A stretch of DNA of 64,000 nt, from positions 2,275,501 through 2,339,500 of the forward strand of contig NZ_CP025135.1 in NCBI RefSeq assembly GCF_002833405.1, written 5' to 3'. Below, piece by piece: positions 1 to 8,150 of this stretch. The position numbers were made by a program, and so were the translations under genes. A model generated the notes under the pieces. The model saw only the letters and a list, made by a program, of their open reading frames with translations, did not search any database and was not told where the DNA came from. Source of the DNA: Planococcus sp. MB-3u-03. Lineage in GTDB: Bacteria > Bacillota > Bacilli > Bacillales_A > Planococcaceae. Each line of letters starts with the position of its first letter. The first letter of the stretch is position 1.

Positions 1-358
1 TACTGCGCACCGGCAAAGTCGATAAATAAGCAGCGGGCCCCTGTGCGGAAATCGGTTCATCGACCGGCTGGTAACCTTCATTATCCGCATCGCCGTCTTT
101 GACATTAAGTGCGACACGCTCAGGCGTAATCTTGTAGCGGCCAGCTGCGAGCCCCAAAGAAACGACCGCATCAGGCTTCAACTCTTCGATCCATTTCAGT
201 ATCAATTCGCCTGAATGGTTAAAATCGACCGGCAATATGCGGCTGACGATGCGGTATCCGCCCATCTGTTCGCCGTCCAATTTCTCCGCGATTCTCATCG
301 TCGGGTTGACCGTGTATTCCAAGAAAGGTTCGAATCCTGTCAAAAGCAAAGTTTTCAT
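1..358 (-). CDS. pcp: Pyrrolidone-carboxylate peptidase (pyroglutamyl peptidase I), 5' part only
   Basis: This cytoplasmic cysteine peptidase (family C15) removes N-terminal pyroglutamate from peptides. The window holds only the first 119 or so codons; the gene runs off the left edge, so the catalytic Cys and His lie outside. The start reads MKTLLLTGFEPFLEYTVNP, the typical GFxPF opening of the family, followed by a segment with VSLGLAAGR and the ALNVKDGDADNEGYQP stretch that surrounds the active-site Glu. The ATG at 358 has a GGAG ribosome site about nine bases upstream. It is transcribed divergently from the ABC transporter operon. The family call is firm although partial. Confidence 0.9.
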   Translation of the reverse strand, partial: MKTLLLTGFEPFLEYTVNPTMRIAEKLDGEQMGGYRIVSRILPVDFNHSGELILKWIEELKPDAVVSLGLAAGRYKITPERVALNVKDGDADNEGYQPVDEPISAQGPAAYLSTLPVRS

Positions 359-386
359 CCTTACACACTCCAATTTTCTGAACTAT

Positions 387-415
387 TTGAATTAATAATT
401 ATTCATAGATATGTA
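387..415 (+). promoter_or_regulatory. Possible promoter of the amino-acid transporter operon
   Basis: TTGAAT at 387-392 and TATGTA at 410-415 are separated by 17 bases, a sigma-A-like arrangement in the intergenic region between pcp and the transporter operon. The match is imperfect and the region is AT-rich, so this is only a candidate. Confidence 0.3.
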
Positions 416-490
416 TAAAACTCTTTTACTTGTTCTTCCATCGTGTTAAGATTCATTTTATCGAATAAACATACAACGGAGGGAATTATT

Positions 491-1259
491 ATGAAAATCA
501 TACTTACTTGCAGGCGGCGTTTCTGCACTGCTGTTGACAGCTTGCGGCCAAGAAGACACAGGCACTGGAGCTGCCGAACAAAAAGAGGCATTGGAAATGG
601 GCACATCGGCTGAGTTCGCGCCTTTTGAATCACGCAACCCACAAGGCGACATCGTCGGTTTTGATATCGACCTTGCTAATTATATCGCAGATGAACTCGG
701 TGTTGAACTGAAAATCACCGATATGAAATTCGACGGTTTGATCGGCGCTTTGCAAAATGACCGCGTCGACCTGGTGTTGGCCGGCATGTCCGCGACGGAT
801 GCCCGTAAGGAAAACGTCGACTTCTCCACGGAATACAACCATTCTGGTGAAATGTTCGTCTCCCAAAAAGACTCTGGCCTCGAGACACTTGAAGATCTGG
901 AAGGATTGACGGTGGGTGTCCAACTTGGCACGATCCAAGAAGAAGGCGCGAAGAGCATCATCGAGGATGAAGCGATCGATTTCGAACTGAAGGCGCTCGA
1001 CGATTCCGGCGCATTGATCCAGGAGATTCTTTCCGGACGCATCGATGCTGCTTATATGGATAAGCAAGTCGCGCTCGGCTATATCGAAGCACAAGGGCTT
1101 GATGCATTCGACGACCCGACGACCGCTTCTCCTGGCATGGCGGTTGCCTTCCCGAAAGGCAGCGATTTGGTGGAAGAAGTGAATGCTGTCCTCGCTGAAA
1201 TGGAAGAGAGCGGCAAACTCGATGAACTGAAAGAAAAATGGCTCACAGACGAGCAGTAA
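491..1259 (+). CDS. Polar amino-acid ABC transporter, substrate-binding lipoprotein (apparent frameshift in signal peptide)
   Basis: Extracellular solute-binding protein family 3, anchored as a lipoprotein and delivering a polar amino acid to the permease encoded next. The mature part has the family hallmarks FESRNPQGDIVGFDIDLA and LVLAGMSATDARKENVDFS. The lipobox LLTAC ends at codon 536-545. The best start is ATG 491, with GGAGGG eight bases upstream, but from it the frame is wrong: the A run at 494-497 has four A and would need three or six to give MK(K)SYLLAGGVSALLLTAC. Without that repair the only in-frame start is TTG 534, which would lose the export signal. It is followed by permease and ATPase genes, an ArtPQR-like order. 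The substrate (arginine, cystine or another) cannot be told. Confidence 0.88.
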
Positions 1260-1290
1260 AATTCGCCTTTAGAAAAGAGTTGGAACTGTT

Positions 1291-1950
1291 ATGAATCTAG
1301 ATTTTTCACAAATCGTCCCGTATATTCCCTTCATGCTCGAAGGGATTTGGGTGACTTTAAAATTCGTCTTTTTCGCGATCATTCTCGGATCCATTCTCGG
1401 AACCGTACTGGCGCTGTTTAAAATCGGTTCGGCAAAGCCGCTGAGATGGTTCGCAGATGCCTATACATCGATTTTTCGCGGAACGCCGCTTATCTTGCAG
1501 CTGATGATCATTTATTACTCGATTCCTCAATTGACCGGTTATGACATCTCGCCGTTTCTATCCGCGATTCTTGCATTCGGCTTGAACTCCTCCGCTTATA
1601 TTTCGGAAATCATCCGCGCCGGTATCCAAGCAGTCGACAAAGGCCAGCTCGAAGCGGCGCAAGCTCTTGGCGTTCCGTACGGCGCGATGATGAAAGACAT
1701 CATCTTGCCGCAGGCGCTGAAGAATATCCTGCCTGCCTTGATGAATGAATTCATAACCTTAACGAAAGAATCCGCCATTGTCTCGACGATCGGCTATCTG
1801 GACTTGATGCGCCGGGCACAAGTAGTCGGGGCAGACTTGTTCCGCAACTTTGAGCCGCTATTGTTTGTCGGCCTGATTTATTGGTGCCTGGTCATGGGCT
1901 TGACGGTAATCGGGCGCATGGTCGAAAGGAGATTGAAGCTTAGTGATTGA
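1291..1950 (+). CDS. Polar amino-acid ABC transporter, permease
   Basis: Membrane permease of the HisM/GlnP type, 219 residues, with about five hydrophobic segments. The EAA motif, which docks the ATPase, is seen as [21 protein letters not shown] near residues 123-143. [15 protein letters not shown] near residue 65 is typical of the family. It lies 31 bases after the binding protein and its 3' end overlaps the ATPase gene by eight bases, so the three are one operon. The function call is firm; the substrate is unknown. Confidence 0.94.
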   Translation: MNLDFSQIVPYIPFMLEGIWVTLKFVFFAIILGSILGTVLALFKIGSAKPLRWFADAYTSIFRGTPLILQLMIIYYSIPQLTGYDISPFLSAILAFGLNSSAYISEIIRAGIQAVDKGQLEAAQALGVPYGAMMKDIILPQALKNILPALMNEFITLTKESAIVSTIGYLDLMRRAQVVGADLFRNFEPLLFVGLIYWCLVMGLTVIGRMVERRLKLSD

Positions 1951-2665
1951 TGTACAAGCCTTATCGAAAAAATTCGGAGATAACCTCGTATTGAGCGATA
2001 TTACAACCAGCATCCAAAAAGGCGAAGTCGTCGCGATCATCGGCCCGTCCGGCTCCGGCAAATCGACTTTTCTGCGTTGCTTGAATTTACTGGAGACACC
2101 GAGCTCAGGAAGCATTGAAATCAATGGCAAGAACTTGACCGCCTCCAAAAAAGAAATCCATAAAATCCGCCAGCAAATCGGCATGGTATTCCAGCATTTT
2201 CACCTCTTCCCTCATATGACGGTGCGAGAGAATTTGATGTATGCCCCGATGAAAGCGAAAGGCGTCAAAAAATACGACGCCGAAGAAAAGGCGCGCCAAT
2301 TGCTGGAGCGCGTCGGTTTGGCGCAAAAAGCCGATGCCTACCCGAACAGCTTGTCCGGCGGTCAGAAGCAGCGCGTCGCGATTGCACGCGCACTCGCCAT
2401 GGAACCGGAACTCATGCTGTTCGACGAGCCGACCTCGGCACTCGACCCGGAAATGGTCAAGGAAGTGCTGGAAGTCATGAAAGATCTTGCGAAATCCGGC
2501 ATGACGATGGTCGTCGTCACCCATGAAATGGGCTTTGCCCGGGAAGTCGCAGACCGCGTCTTGTTTTTGGACCATGGCGTCCTTGTCGAAGAAGGCGAGC
2601 CTGAAAGCTTTTTCAAACATCCGGCGAGCGAACGCGCACGCGATTTCCTGGATAAAGTACTGTAA
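1943..2665 (+). CDS. Polar amino-acid ABC transporter, ATP-binding protein
   Basis: Cytoplasmic ATPase that powers the importer. Walker A is GPSGSGKST (about residues 33-41), the signature is [19 protein letters not shown], Walker B is [15 protein letters not shown], and the H-loop is VVTHEMGFA. The 240-residue length and the [12 protein letters not shown] segment match the GlnQ/ArtM group. The start is GTG 1943, inside the end of the permease gene, suggesting translational coupling. It closes the three-gene operon. Confidence 0.95.
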   Translation: MIDVQALSKKFGDNLVLSDITTSIQKGEVVAIIGPSGSGKSTFLRCLNLLETPSSGSIEINGKNLTASKKEIHKIRQQIGMVFQHFHLFPHMTVRENLMYAPMKAKGVKKYDAEEKARQLLERVGLAQKADAYPNSLSGGQKQRVAIARALAMEPELMLFDEPTSALDPEMVKEVLEVMKDLAKSGMTMVVVTHEMGFAREVADRVLFLDHGVLVEEGEPESFFKHPASERARDFLDKVL

Positions 2666-2767
2666 CGGAAAACGTTCATGTGATGCTCAAAACTCTCGTC
2701 CATTTTCGGCCTGTCCCCGTGCTATAATCGATAATGCAGGAAATACCCGAAATTTGAGGTGGAAATT

Positions 2768-3637
2768 TTGTTCAGAAAGCTTGTCATATTGATCATTACT
2801 TTGTTTTTCATGGCGCTGATCATCTTTACAGCGGTCATGTTTTTGAAAAATGAGGAAACCCTTTATACGCACGAAGACGTTGAGCTCAGCATCGACAAGC
2901 CGACCTTCATCACACTTGGTGAAGCACAGACGGAAACAAACGGAAATGTCACTACTGACATCTATCCCTTGACCTTCCTGACCCTATCGATCGGTTCGCT
3001 GGCCATTACGGAAGAAATTTTACCGAACGGCGATGTCCTCCTCTTCGACAAAGTCGAAAATACCGGCTGGATGCCGTTTACGTTTTCGTTGAACCGCAGT
3101 GGCGTGGAAGATGCCATGATTACACGCTGGAATGAAGACACGATGCTGCAGCAAGAGGAAGAAACCTACGGCACCGATGCGACGCGCAATCCCTTTGGCG
3201 TGATCCGCAGCGCAGACACCGAAACGCTGCAAGGCAATATTTATGTATCTCGCGGCTTGTCGCTTGGAAACGGTGAACGTGTTCAGGAACTGCGCCATGA
3301 GATCTACGATTTCCCTGTTGAAGAAGGCGTGATGGAAAAGAGCTTATGGCTCCCGCCGAAACACCAAAGCGAAAGCTGGATGCTCATTTCAAGCGAAGCG
3401 CTGTTCGACTCACCTGAAACCGAGACCGATTGGGTCCAATTCACCAACGCCAACCGCCGCGCGCAATTCAATTGGCTGACGCCGGATGGCCCGCGCCAAA
3501 AGATGGCCATAACGGATGATTTGCGGACCGAGCTCGCCTATACGATTCCGGAACAAGCGCAATCAGTCTATCCCGAGTGGTTCGAGAATACGTCTTCACG
3601 CTTTTTTGAATCGATGGAACAATATTTAGCTGAATAA
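2768..3637 (+). CDS. Membrane-anchored extracytoplasmic protein of unknown function
   Basis: About 289 residues: an N-terminal hydrophobic anchor (LVILIITLFFMALIIFTAVMF, roughly residues 4-24) followed by a soluble, mostly beta-looking domain predicted outside the cell. I do not recognise the family. The start is chosen as TTG 2768 because GAGGTGG lies just upstream with good spacing; GTG 2759 is an alternative that would place the ribosome site inside the gene. A TATAAT box at 2723-2728 suggests its own promoter, and a strong hairpin follows the stop, so it is probably monocistronic. Confidence 0.7.
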   Translation: MFRKLVILIITLFFMALIIFTAVMFLKNEETLYTHEDVELSIDKPTFITLGEAQTETNGNVTTDIYPLTFLTLSIGSLAITEEILPNGDVLLFDKVENTGWMPFTFSLNRSGVEDAMITRWNEDTMLQQEEETYGTDATRNPFGVIRSADTETLQGNIYVSRGLSLGNGERVQELRHEIYDFPVEEGVMEKSLWLPPKHQSESWMLISSEALFDSPETETDWVQFTNANRRAQFNWLTPDGPRQKMAITDDLRTELAYTIPEQAQSVYPEWFENTSSRFFESMEQYLAE

Positions 3638-3642
3638 CCCTA

Positions 3643-3679
3643 AATCCCCCTCGCCTAGAAATTGGCCAGGGGGATTTTT
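3643..3679 (+). terminator. Rho-independent terminator
   Basis: AATCCCCCT at 3643-3651 pairs with AGGGGGATT at 3668-3676, followed by a T run. It lies directly after the membrane protein ending at 3637. Confidence 0.85.
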
Positions 3680-3687
3680 AAAATTTC

Positions 3688-4464
3688 TTAAGTAACTGAT
3701 TTCATCTGTTGATGGATTAAGAGCCCGATGTTCGCGATCAAATGATGGGCTTCCAGTGGATTTCTTGCCCCTTCCACGAAAACCACAGCGATGGCGACAT
3801 TTTCTCCTTCCCCAAAAATCCCGACATCTGCCTGCAGGCCAGCCAGTTCACCGGCTTTGCCGTAAAACTGCACTTCCTCTTCCTCGATCGCCGCTGTCAG
3901 TTTGCGGCTTTGCTGATTACCCAATATTTCCATGGCGCGCTTTCGCTCCCGCTCCGGCAATTTGCCCTGCATCAGGAAAGCTTCCACTAGACAAAGCATA
4001 TCGCACGCACACGTCCGATTTTCGAGCCCTTTTTCAGCCGCTTCGAAATCCATGAAGCACCGCTCGATTTTCGTGTTGTTCAAACCAAGATCGCTGCACG
4101 CCTTATTGACGTTTTCTTTCCCGAGCAACTCCAGCACCGCATTCGAGGCGGCATTATCGGAAACGATGATCATCAAGGTCAATACATCCCATAAGACTAA
4201 TTCTTTAAGTGTTGGCAGATGGTCCAGCACGCCTGCTCCTCCAGCCGGCTTGTCCCCGAATGCAATTTTCTGGCCGCCCGATAGCGTGCCATTTGCGATT
4301 TGCCGGCACGCTTCGAATAACAGGGCCAATTTGATCGTACTCGCTGCGCGCATCGGGGCCTCGCTATTGATATACACGCGGCTTGACCGGAATTTAATCG
4401 CCACACTGACACGGCCTGAAGACTCGCCAATCAGTTCTTTTATCGCATTTTCCACTGCTGCCAC
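3688..4464 (-). CDS. Class A beta-lactamase-like serine hydrolase, no signal peptide
   Basis: A 258-residue protein of the beta-lactamase2 / penicillin-binding family. The Ser-x-x-Lys motif is S42-T-I-K45, the SDN loop is S102-D-N, and the third box reads KAG (in FYGKAGELAG) rather than KTG or KSG. No signal peptide or lipobox is visible, so the product looks cytoplasmic, unlike a true secreted penicillinase. It could be a serine hydrolase acting on another ester or amide, or a resistance protein whose leader is missing. The start is GTG 4464 with AAAGG upstream; ATG starts lie too far inside. The family call is good, the substrate uncertain. Confidence 0.8.
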   Translation of the reverse strand: MAAVENAIKELIGESSGRVSVAIKFRSSRVYINSEAPMRAASTIKLALLFEACRQIANGTLSGGQKIAFGDKPAGGAGVLDHLPTLKELVLWDVLTLMIIVSDNAASNAVLELLGKENVNKACSDLGLNNTKIERCFMDFEAAEKGLENRTCACDMLCLVEAFLMQGKLPERERKRAMEILGNQQSRKLTAAIEEEEVQFYGKAGELAGLQADVGIFGEGENVAIAVVFVEGARNPLEAHHLIANIGLLIHQQMKSVT

Positions 4465-4612
4465 ACACCTTTCCTTAATGGTTCAATTCGGCAAAATTTT
4501 GCCAGTCCTTCAAGTCAAATTAATATTAAAAGACAGAATAATCTGTATAATGAAAGATGAACATAGAGATGGTCCGTCGTTCTTGCGATTTTAATAGAAG
4601 GAGGATATCGTC

Positions 4613-4885
4613 ATGGAACGCAAATGGGTGGAACGGAAAGAAGTCGAATTGCGGCTCGATGAAGAGTTCAATGCGATTTTGAACATGATCGGCGAAGGCG
4701 GCCCGGACTATGCAAGAATCGACGAAGACACAGAACCGAAGGAATTGAGGGATTGGCTCGCTGAGGAATTCGATTCGATCTTGAACATGATTGGCGAAGG
4801 CGGCCCAGACTATGCAAGGAACGATGAAGATATCGAAATGCAAATCATGAAGCACGACGAAGCCAAATCCCAAGACCTTCACTGA
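4613..4885 (+). CDS. Small acidic protein with a 34-residue internal tandem repeat, unknown function
   Basis: Ninety residues, very acidic, no membrane segment. Residues 17-39 and 51-73 are near-identical copies (20 of 23 match) sharing ILNMIGEGGPDYAR; the DNA period is 102 bases. I do not recognise the family. The start is ATG 4613 with a strong GGAGG site, and a TATAAT at 4546-4551 lies upstream. A terminator follows, so it is probably a single-gene unit. The conserved GEGGPDYAR core kept in both copies suggests a selected motif rather than random sequence. Confidence 0.8.
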   Translation: MERKWVERKEVELRLDEEFNAILNMIGEGGPDYARIDEDTEPKELRDWLAEEFDSILNMIGEGGPDYARNDEDIEMQIMKHDEAKSQDLH

Positions 4886-4888
4886 TTG

Positions 4889-4917
4889 CTCCCCCTTCTT
4901 ATCGAAGGGGGATTTTC
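4889..4917 (+). terminator. Rho-independent terminator
   Basis: CCCCCTTC at 4891-4898 pairs with GAAGGGGG at 4904-4911, then ATTTTCT. It ends the transcript of the small repeat protein. Confidence 0.8.
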
Positions 4918-4922
4918 TATTG

Positions 4923-4951
4923 AAAAAAGCACCAGCTCAGGGCTGGTGCTT
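4923..4951 (-). terminator. Rho-independent terminator of the flavin monooxygenase gene
   Basis: AAGCACCAGC at 4927-4936 pairs with GCTGGTGCTT at 4942-4951. Read on the minus strand it ends in a T run, just after the stop at 4955. Confidence 0.85.
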
Positions 4952-4954
4952 AAG

Positions 4955-5962
4955 TTATTCCATCATTTCCGCAAGCAATGAATAAGAATGCAGGCGGTCT
5001 TCCTGATAGAAAATCGGTGAATTGACGATGACTTCGTTGGCGCGGGTTTTCGAGACAAATGCGGCAAGCTTCTCGCGCACCACTTCTGGCGTGCCGACAA
5101 TCATCGATTCGGATTTCAGTTTATCCTGGAACATGACGATTTCACGCGGCGTCCACACCGAGCCAAGGTCATCAAACGGCGGTTGGAAGGTCGTCGGTTC
5201 GCCTTTCATCAACGCGAACATTTGCTGCTGCGAAGATGTGGCGAGCCATTCCGCACGCTCCTGCGTATCGGCGACGATAAGTGACACGCCGACCATTGCA
5301 TATGGGCTTTTCAAAGCGGCAGAAGGTTTGAAATTCTGGTGGTATAATTGCAGCGCCTGCATGGTGAAGTCCGGCGCGAAATGGCTGGCGAATGAAAACG
5401 GCAAGCCTTTTTGCGCGGCGAGTTGTGCGCTGAATCCACTCGAACCGAGCAGCCAGAGCGGAATGTCCATGCCTGTTCCCGGGTACGCTTTGACACGGCC
5501 GACCGGTTTATCGGAGAAATAATTCTCCAGTTCCATCACTTGCTGAGGGAATTCGTCGCCTGTGCTGTGAAGCGTACGGCGCAAAGCATAAGCCGTCGCC
5601 TGGTCGCTGCCAGGTGCACGGCCAAGGCCGAGGTCGATGCGGTCCGGATACAATGACGCAAGCGTTCCGAATTGCTCCGCGATGACCAGCGGTGCGTGGT
5701 TTGGCAGCATGACGCCGCCTGAACCGACGCGGATCGAGTTGGTTTTTCCGGCGATATGCCCGATCAACACGGACGTCGCCGAGCTGCCGATGCCTGGCAT
5801 ATTGTGGTGCTCCGCCAGCCAGTAGCGGTTAAACCCAAGATTCTCTACGTGCTGCGCAAGTTCTACGCTATTTGCAAATGATTCTGTTGCGTTGCTGCCT
5901 TCATTGACTGGCGCCAAATCGAGCACCGCCACGGGAATCTGCTGAAATGTTTTTTGTGTCAT
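4955..5962 (-). CDS. LLM-class flavin-dependent oxidoreductase (luciferase-like monooxygenase)
   Basis: About 335 residues, a TIM-barrel FMN-linked monooxygenase of the MsnO8/YceB-type group. Typical segments are [10 protein letters not shown] at the start, [34 protein letters not shown] and [11 protein letters not shown]. It probably oxidises a small organic substrate with reduced FMN in the cytoplasm; the substrate is unknown. ATG 5962 gives the start [10 protein letters not shown], where related proteins begin. GTG 5974 has a better spaced GGGAGG and remains possible. It is monocistronic, with its own terminator. Confidence 0.88.
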   Translation of the reverse strand: MTQKTFQQIPVAVLDLAPVNEGSNATESFANSVELAQHVENLGFNRYWLAEHHNMPGIGSSATSVLIGHIAGKTNSIRVGSGGVMLPNHAPLVIAEQFGTLASLYPDRIDLGLGRAPGSDQATAYALRRTLHSTGDEFPQQVMELENYFSDKPVGRVKAYPGTGMDIPLWLLGSSGFSAQLAAQKGLPFSFASHFAPDFTMQALQLYHQNFKPSAALKSPYAMVGVSLIVADTQERAEWLATSSQQQMFALMKGEPTTFQPPFDDLGSVWTPREIVMFQDKLKSESMIVGTPEVVREKLAAFVSKTRANEVIVNSPIFYQEDRLHSYSLLAEMME

Positions 5963-6058
5963 ATCTATAAGCACTCCTTTACCTCCCTTATTGTACCGCT
6001 CAAGTTTCGGAAGGCGTAAGAAAATGCTCAGAGATCGAATTTCATTGTTTCACTGAAG

Positions 6059-6352
6059 TTAAACTGCCAAGCGCATACACACCCATGTACTGAAGAAAAT
6101 GCTGATCCACAACGCAAAGTTAATCAATAAAATGACGGGGTAGGAAACCATTTCCGTTTTCTTCTTATAGAAATAGATCACGACGAGAACGGCCTCCACT
6201 ACCCACAGTGGAATCATCCAGAGAAATTCAGGTGCCACGAAGCGTTCATTCGTGTAATTTTCCCCGATGGCCCCTTCCGCAAAAAACATGGAAATTGAAA
6301 TCGCCATAAACCCGCTGAACAATAAATTGCCCCATAACAAGACTGCTTTCAT
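6059..6352 (-). CDS. Small integral membrane protein, unknown
   Basis: Ninety-seven residues with three hydrophobic helices: one near the N terminus (VLLWGNLLFSGFMAISISMFF), a middle one (FLWMIPLWVVEAVLVVIYFY) and one at the C terminus (ILLINFALWISIFFSTWVC). I do not recognise a family. Start ATG 6352 is preceded by GGGAGTGG; the longer frame starting at 6373 would bury this site. It lies just downstream of the HAD gene on the same strand, about 55 bases away. Confidence 0.6.
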   Translation of the reverse strand: MKAVLLWGNLLFSGFMAISISMFFAEGAIGENYTNERFVAPEFLWMIPLWVVEAVLVVIYFYKKKTEMVSYPVILLINFALWISIFFSTWVCMRLAV

Positions 6353-6407
6353 GCACCGCCACTCCCTTTGCAAGTTTGGTGAAACCTAGCGTGAACACGA
6401 TTTAATT

Positions 6408-7073
6408 TTATGCGTTTAGCCCTTGGACGATCCTGTTCACTTCGTTTAAGTCATCTATAGCATAATCCGCCGCGGCTTCATCCCACCCAGCATCCTTTTT
6501 CCATACCCCGATCATGCCGGCATTTTTGGCGGCCTCTACATCCGTCGTTGGATGGTCCCCGACAAACAAACTGTGGGACGGCAAGACATTCAAGCGGGCC
6601 ATCGCTCTTTCAAAAATCCGCGGATCCGGCTTTCTTAAATTCTCGCTTTCAGAAATCAAGATCGCATCAAACCACTTCTCGATTCCCAAGGCTTTGATAT
6701 TATCCATCTGGAATTTGCCTTTGCCATTCGAGATGATGCCTAGCTTCACGCCTTGTTGTTTCAAGCTCTCCAGCATGGAATGCATGCCAATGAAAGGGAT
6801 GCAATGGAAGCGGAAATGGGCGATATAATCTTCCAATAAATTTTCCATCGTTGTCTGTTCGATTCCAAATTCCTGGATCAATTGGGCATAAACCCGGTCT
6901 TTCCAGACATAACCGCGACTATCCAATTCAATAAAGCGGCCGACGTACAACTCTTTCGGAATATGTCCGAGAGATCCATGCATCCGTTCGTATTGATCGT
7001 CGATAAACGACACGACTGAAGCATCCCGATTGAGCAAGGTCCCATCCAAATCAAACAGTACCGCTTGAATCAT
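6408..7073 (-). CDS. HAD-superfamily hydrolase (phosphatase, subfamily IA)
   Basis: A 221-residue cytoplasmic phosphatase-like enzyme. Motif I is D8-L-D10-G-T, motif II is in LGIISNGKG, motif III is the Lys of RKPDPRIFE, and motif IV is GDHPTTDVEAAKNAG. The helical cap between motifs I and II fits the pyrimidine-nucleotidase/YjjG-like group. Its start overlaps the stop of the upstream histidine phosphatase by four bases (ATGA), so the two are translationally coupled. The substrate is not determinable. Confidence 0.9.
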   Translation of the reverse strand: MIQAVLFDLDGTLLNRDASVVSFIDDQYERMHGSLGHIPKELYVGRFIELDSRGYVWKDRVYAQLIQEFGIEQTTMENLLEDYIAHFRFHCIPFIGMHSMLESLKQQGVKLGIISNGKGKFQMDNIKALGIEKWFDAILISESENLRKPDPRIFERAMARLNVLPSHSLFVGDHPTTDVEAAKNAGMIGVWKKDAGWDEAAADYAIDDLNEVNRIVQGLNA

Positions 7074-7618
7074 CGAGTTTCCTCATTCCACAATCGTTCC
7101 CCGCTCTTCCCATCTGGCGTATCAGTTAAAACAAACACATCCGGATTGCTTAAAGCACGCCATCCTTCAAATCCGAAGCCTTCCACATAACGCGACAGAA
7201 GCAAGGCCATAATATTGCCATGGGTGACGATAGCTGCTGTTTGGCCACTTTTTTCAAGCTCGGCCACGACTTGTGAAATACGGTCCAGCGCCTGTCTGCT
7301 GGATTCGCCTCCTTCAAGCACGAGATTGTGGTCATCGAATGTGCTCTTCAAGCGCTCGAACCAATCGGGAAGGTTTCCTGAACTCAAGACCCGTTCTTTC
7401 AAACGCTCGTCGGTTTCGATTTCTACAGCCAACGCTTCTGCTAACGGTGCGATCGATTGAACGGCTCGCGTATACGGGCTCGAGACGATCCGCTCGATCC
7501 CCAGCTCACTCAAAAATCCGCTTAATTCTACAGCTTGTGCCATTCCGGTTTCCGTAAGCTCTGCCCCCGGCTCCTGTCCGCTCGCGGCACAATGCCGGAT
7601 GATGTAAATATTCGTCAC
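7070..7618 (-). CDS. Histidine phosphatase family protein
   Basis: A 182-residue phosphoglycerate-mutase-like enzyme. The catalytic box is R8-H9-C10, where most members have RHG. The second catalytic His is in AIVTHGNIMALLL, and SSPYTRAVQSIAPLA carries the conserved Arg. It probably dephosphorylates a small metabolite. It is the first gene of a two-gene unit with the HAD phosphatase. The Cys after RH is tolerated in the family but less common. Confidence 0.9.
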   Translation of the reverse strand: MTNIYIIRHCAASGQEPGAELTETGMAQAVELSGFLSELGIERIVSSPYTRAVQSIAPLAEALAVEIETDERLKERVLSSGNLPDWFERLKSTFDDHNLVLEGGESSRQALDRISQVVAELEKSGQTAAIVTHGNIMALLLSRYVEGFGFEGWRALSNPDVFVLTDTPDGKSGERLWNEETR

Positions 7619-7639
7619 TTGAAATCACTCCATTTCCGT

Positions 7640-7831
7640 TTATAAACCAAGCAAATCCGCCATGATTTCTGTGCTGCCTGGCGAGAACATGAATAGGGAA
7701 AAGCCAATGCATAGAGCACCGCCAACGAGTAAGCCGATTTTCACAACGAGCGGAAATCCTCTTTTCGGCAAAATTCCTGCAAAAAATAAACAAATTCCGA
7801 TGAATAACAACAGCATATACCAGAAGCCCAT
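7640..7831 (-). CDS. Small two-helix membrane protein, unknown
   Basis: Sixty-three residues with two transmembrane helices (MLLLFIGICLFFAGIL and VVKIGLLVGGALCIGFSLFMF) and a short positively charged loop, KRGF, between them. The start ATG 7831 is chosen because AGAGGTGG lies six bases upstream; an upstream TTG at 7849 would overlap that site. It is 21 bases upstream of the histidine phosphatase start, so probably the first gene of that operon. No family recognised. Confidence 0.65.
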   Translation of the reverse strand: MGFWYMLLLFIGICLFFAGILPKRGFPLVVKIGLLVGGALCIGFSLFMFSPGSTEIMADLLGL

Positions 7832-7953
7832 CTGCCCACCTCTTTTCAATATGTTAATAACTGGACGCTTCTTGAATGAAAAGGTTCTGTTGTTATATGT
7901 CTATTGTCACTCCTGAATTCAGCTTACCATATGCCTGACTGCTTACTAGACAG

Positions 7954-7994
7954 AAAATCACCCGCTGCAATTTTTTGCAGCGGGTGATTTTTTT
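7954..7994 (-). terminator. Strong bidirectional-looking terminator
   Basis: AAAATCACCCGCTGCAA at 7954-7970 pairs with TTGCAGCGGGTGATTT at 7975-7990, with T runs on both strands. It most likely ends the amidohydrolase/HIT operon. Confidence 0.85.
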
Positions 7995-8102
7995 TTACTT
8001 ATCCATCACTTCTTTAAAATAGTTCACGGTCTTCATTTCCTCGCCTACTCCTCTGGCGTTAAATGTCAGCTCAGTGAAAATCTCAGATAGCAGAACTGAC
8101 AT
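7995..8102 (-). other. Short open frame after the amidohydrolase stop, possible gene remnant or small protein
   Basis: Reading past the TAG that ends the amidohydrolase, the same frame stays open and protein-like to a TAA at 7995-7997, directly before the terminator hairpin. An internal ATG at 8102 gives 35 residues starting MSVLLSEIFTELTF and ending YFKEVMDK. There is no clear ribosome site. It may be the eroded end of a former gene, or a read-through extension. Not recognised. Confidence 0.3.
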
Positions 8103-8150
8103 ACTTGCCTGTTTGTCTGACTGGCGTAAAAGTACGGGCTCCAGATAAAC

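Larger units (their letters stand above)
7832..8150. other. Gene-free stretch between two minus-strand units
   Basis: About 320 bases. It holds a strong terminator (7954-7994) and, just upstream of it on the minus strand, a short open frame described separately (7995-8102). The part at 7850-7950 is AT-rich and probably carries the promoter of the small membrane protein operon; no clear -35/-10 pair stands out. Confidence 0.5.

Noticed and set aside
630..1094. Long open frame antisense to the binding-protein gene.
   Set aside because: It is a shadow of the strongly coding plus strand; composition is not protein-like and no ribosome site is seen.
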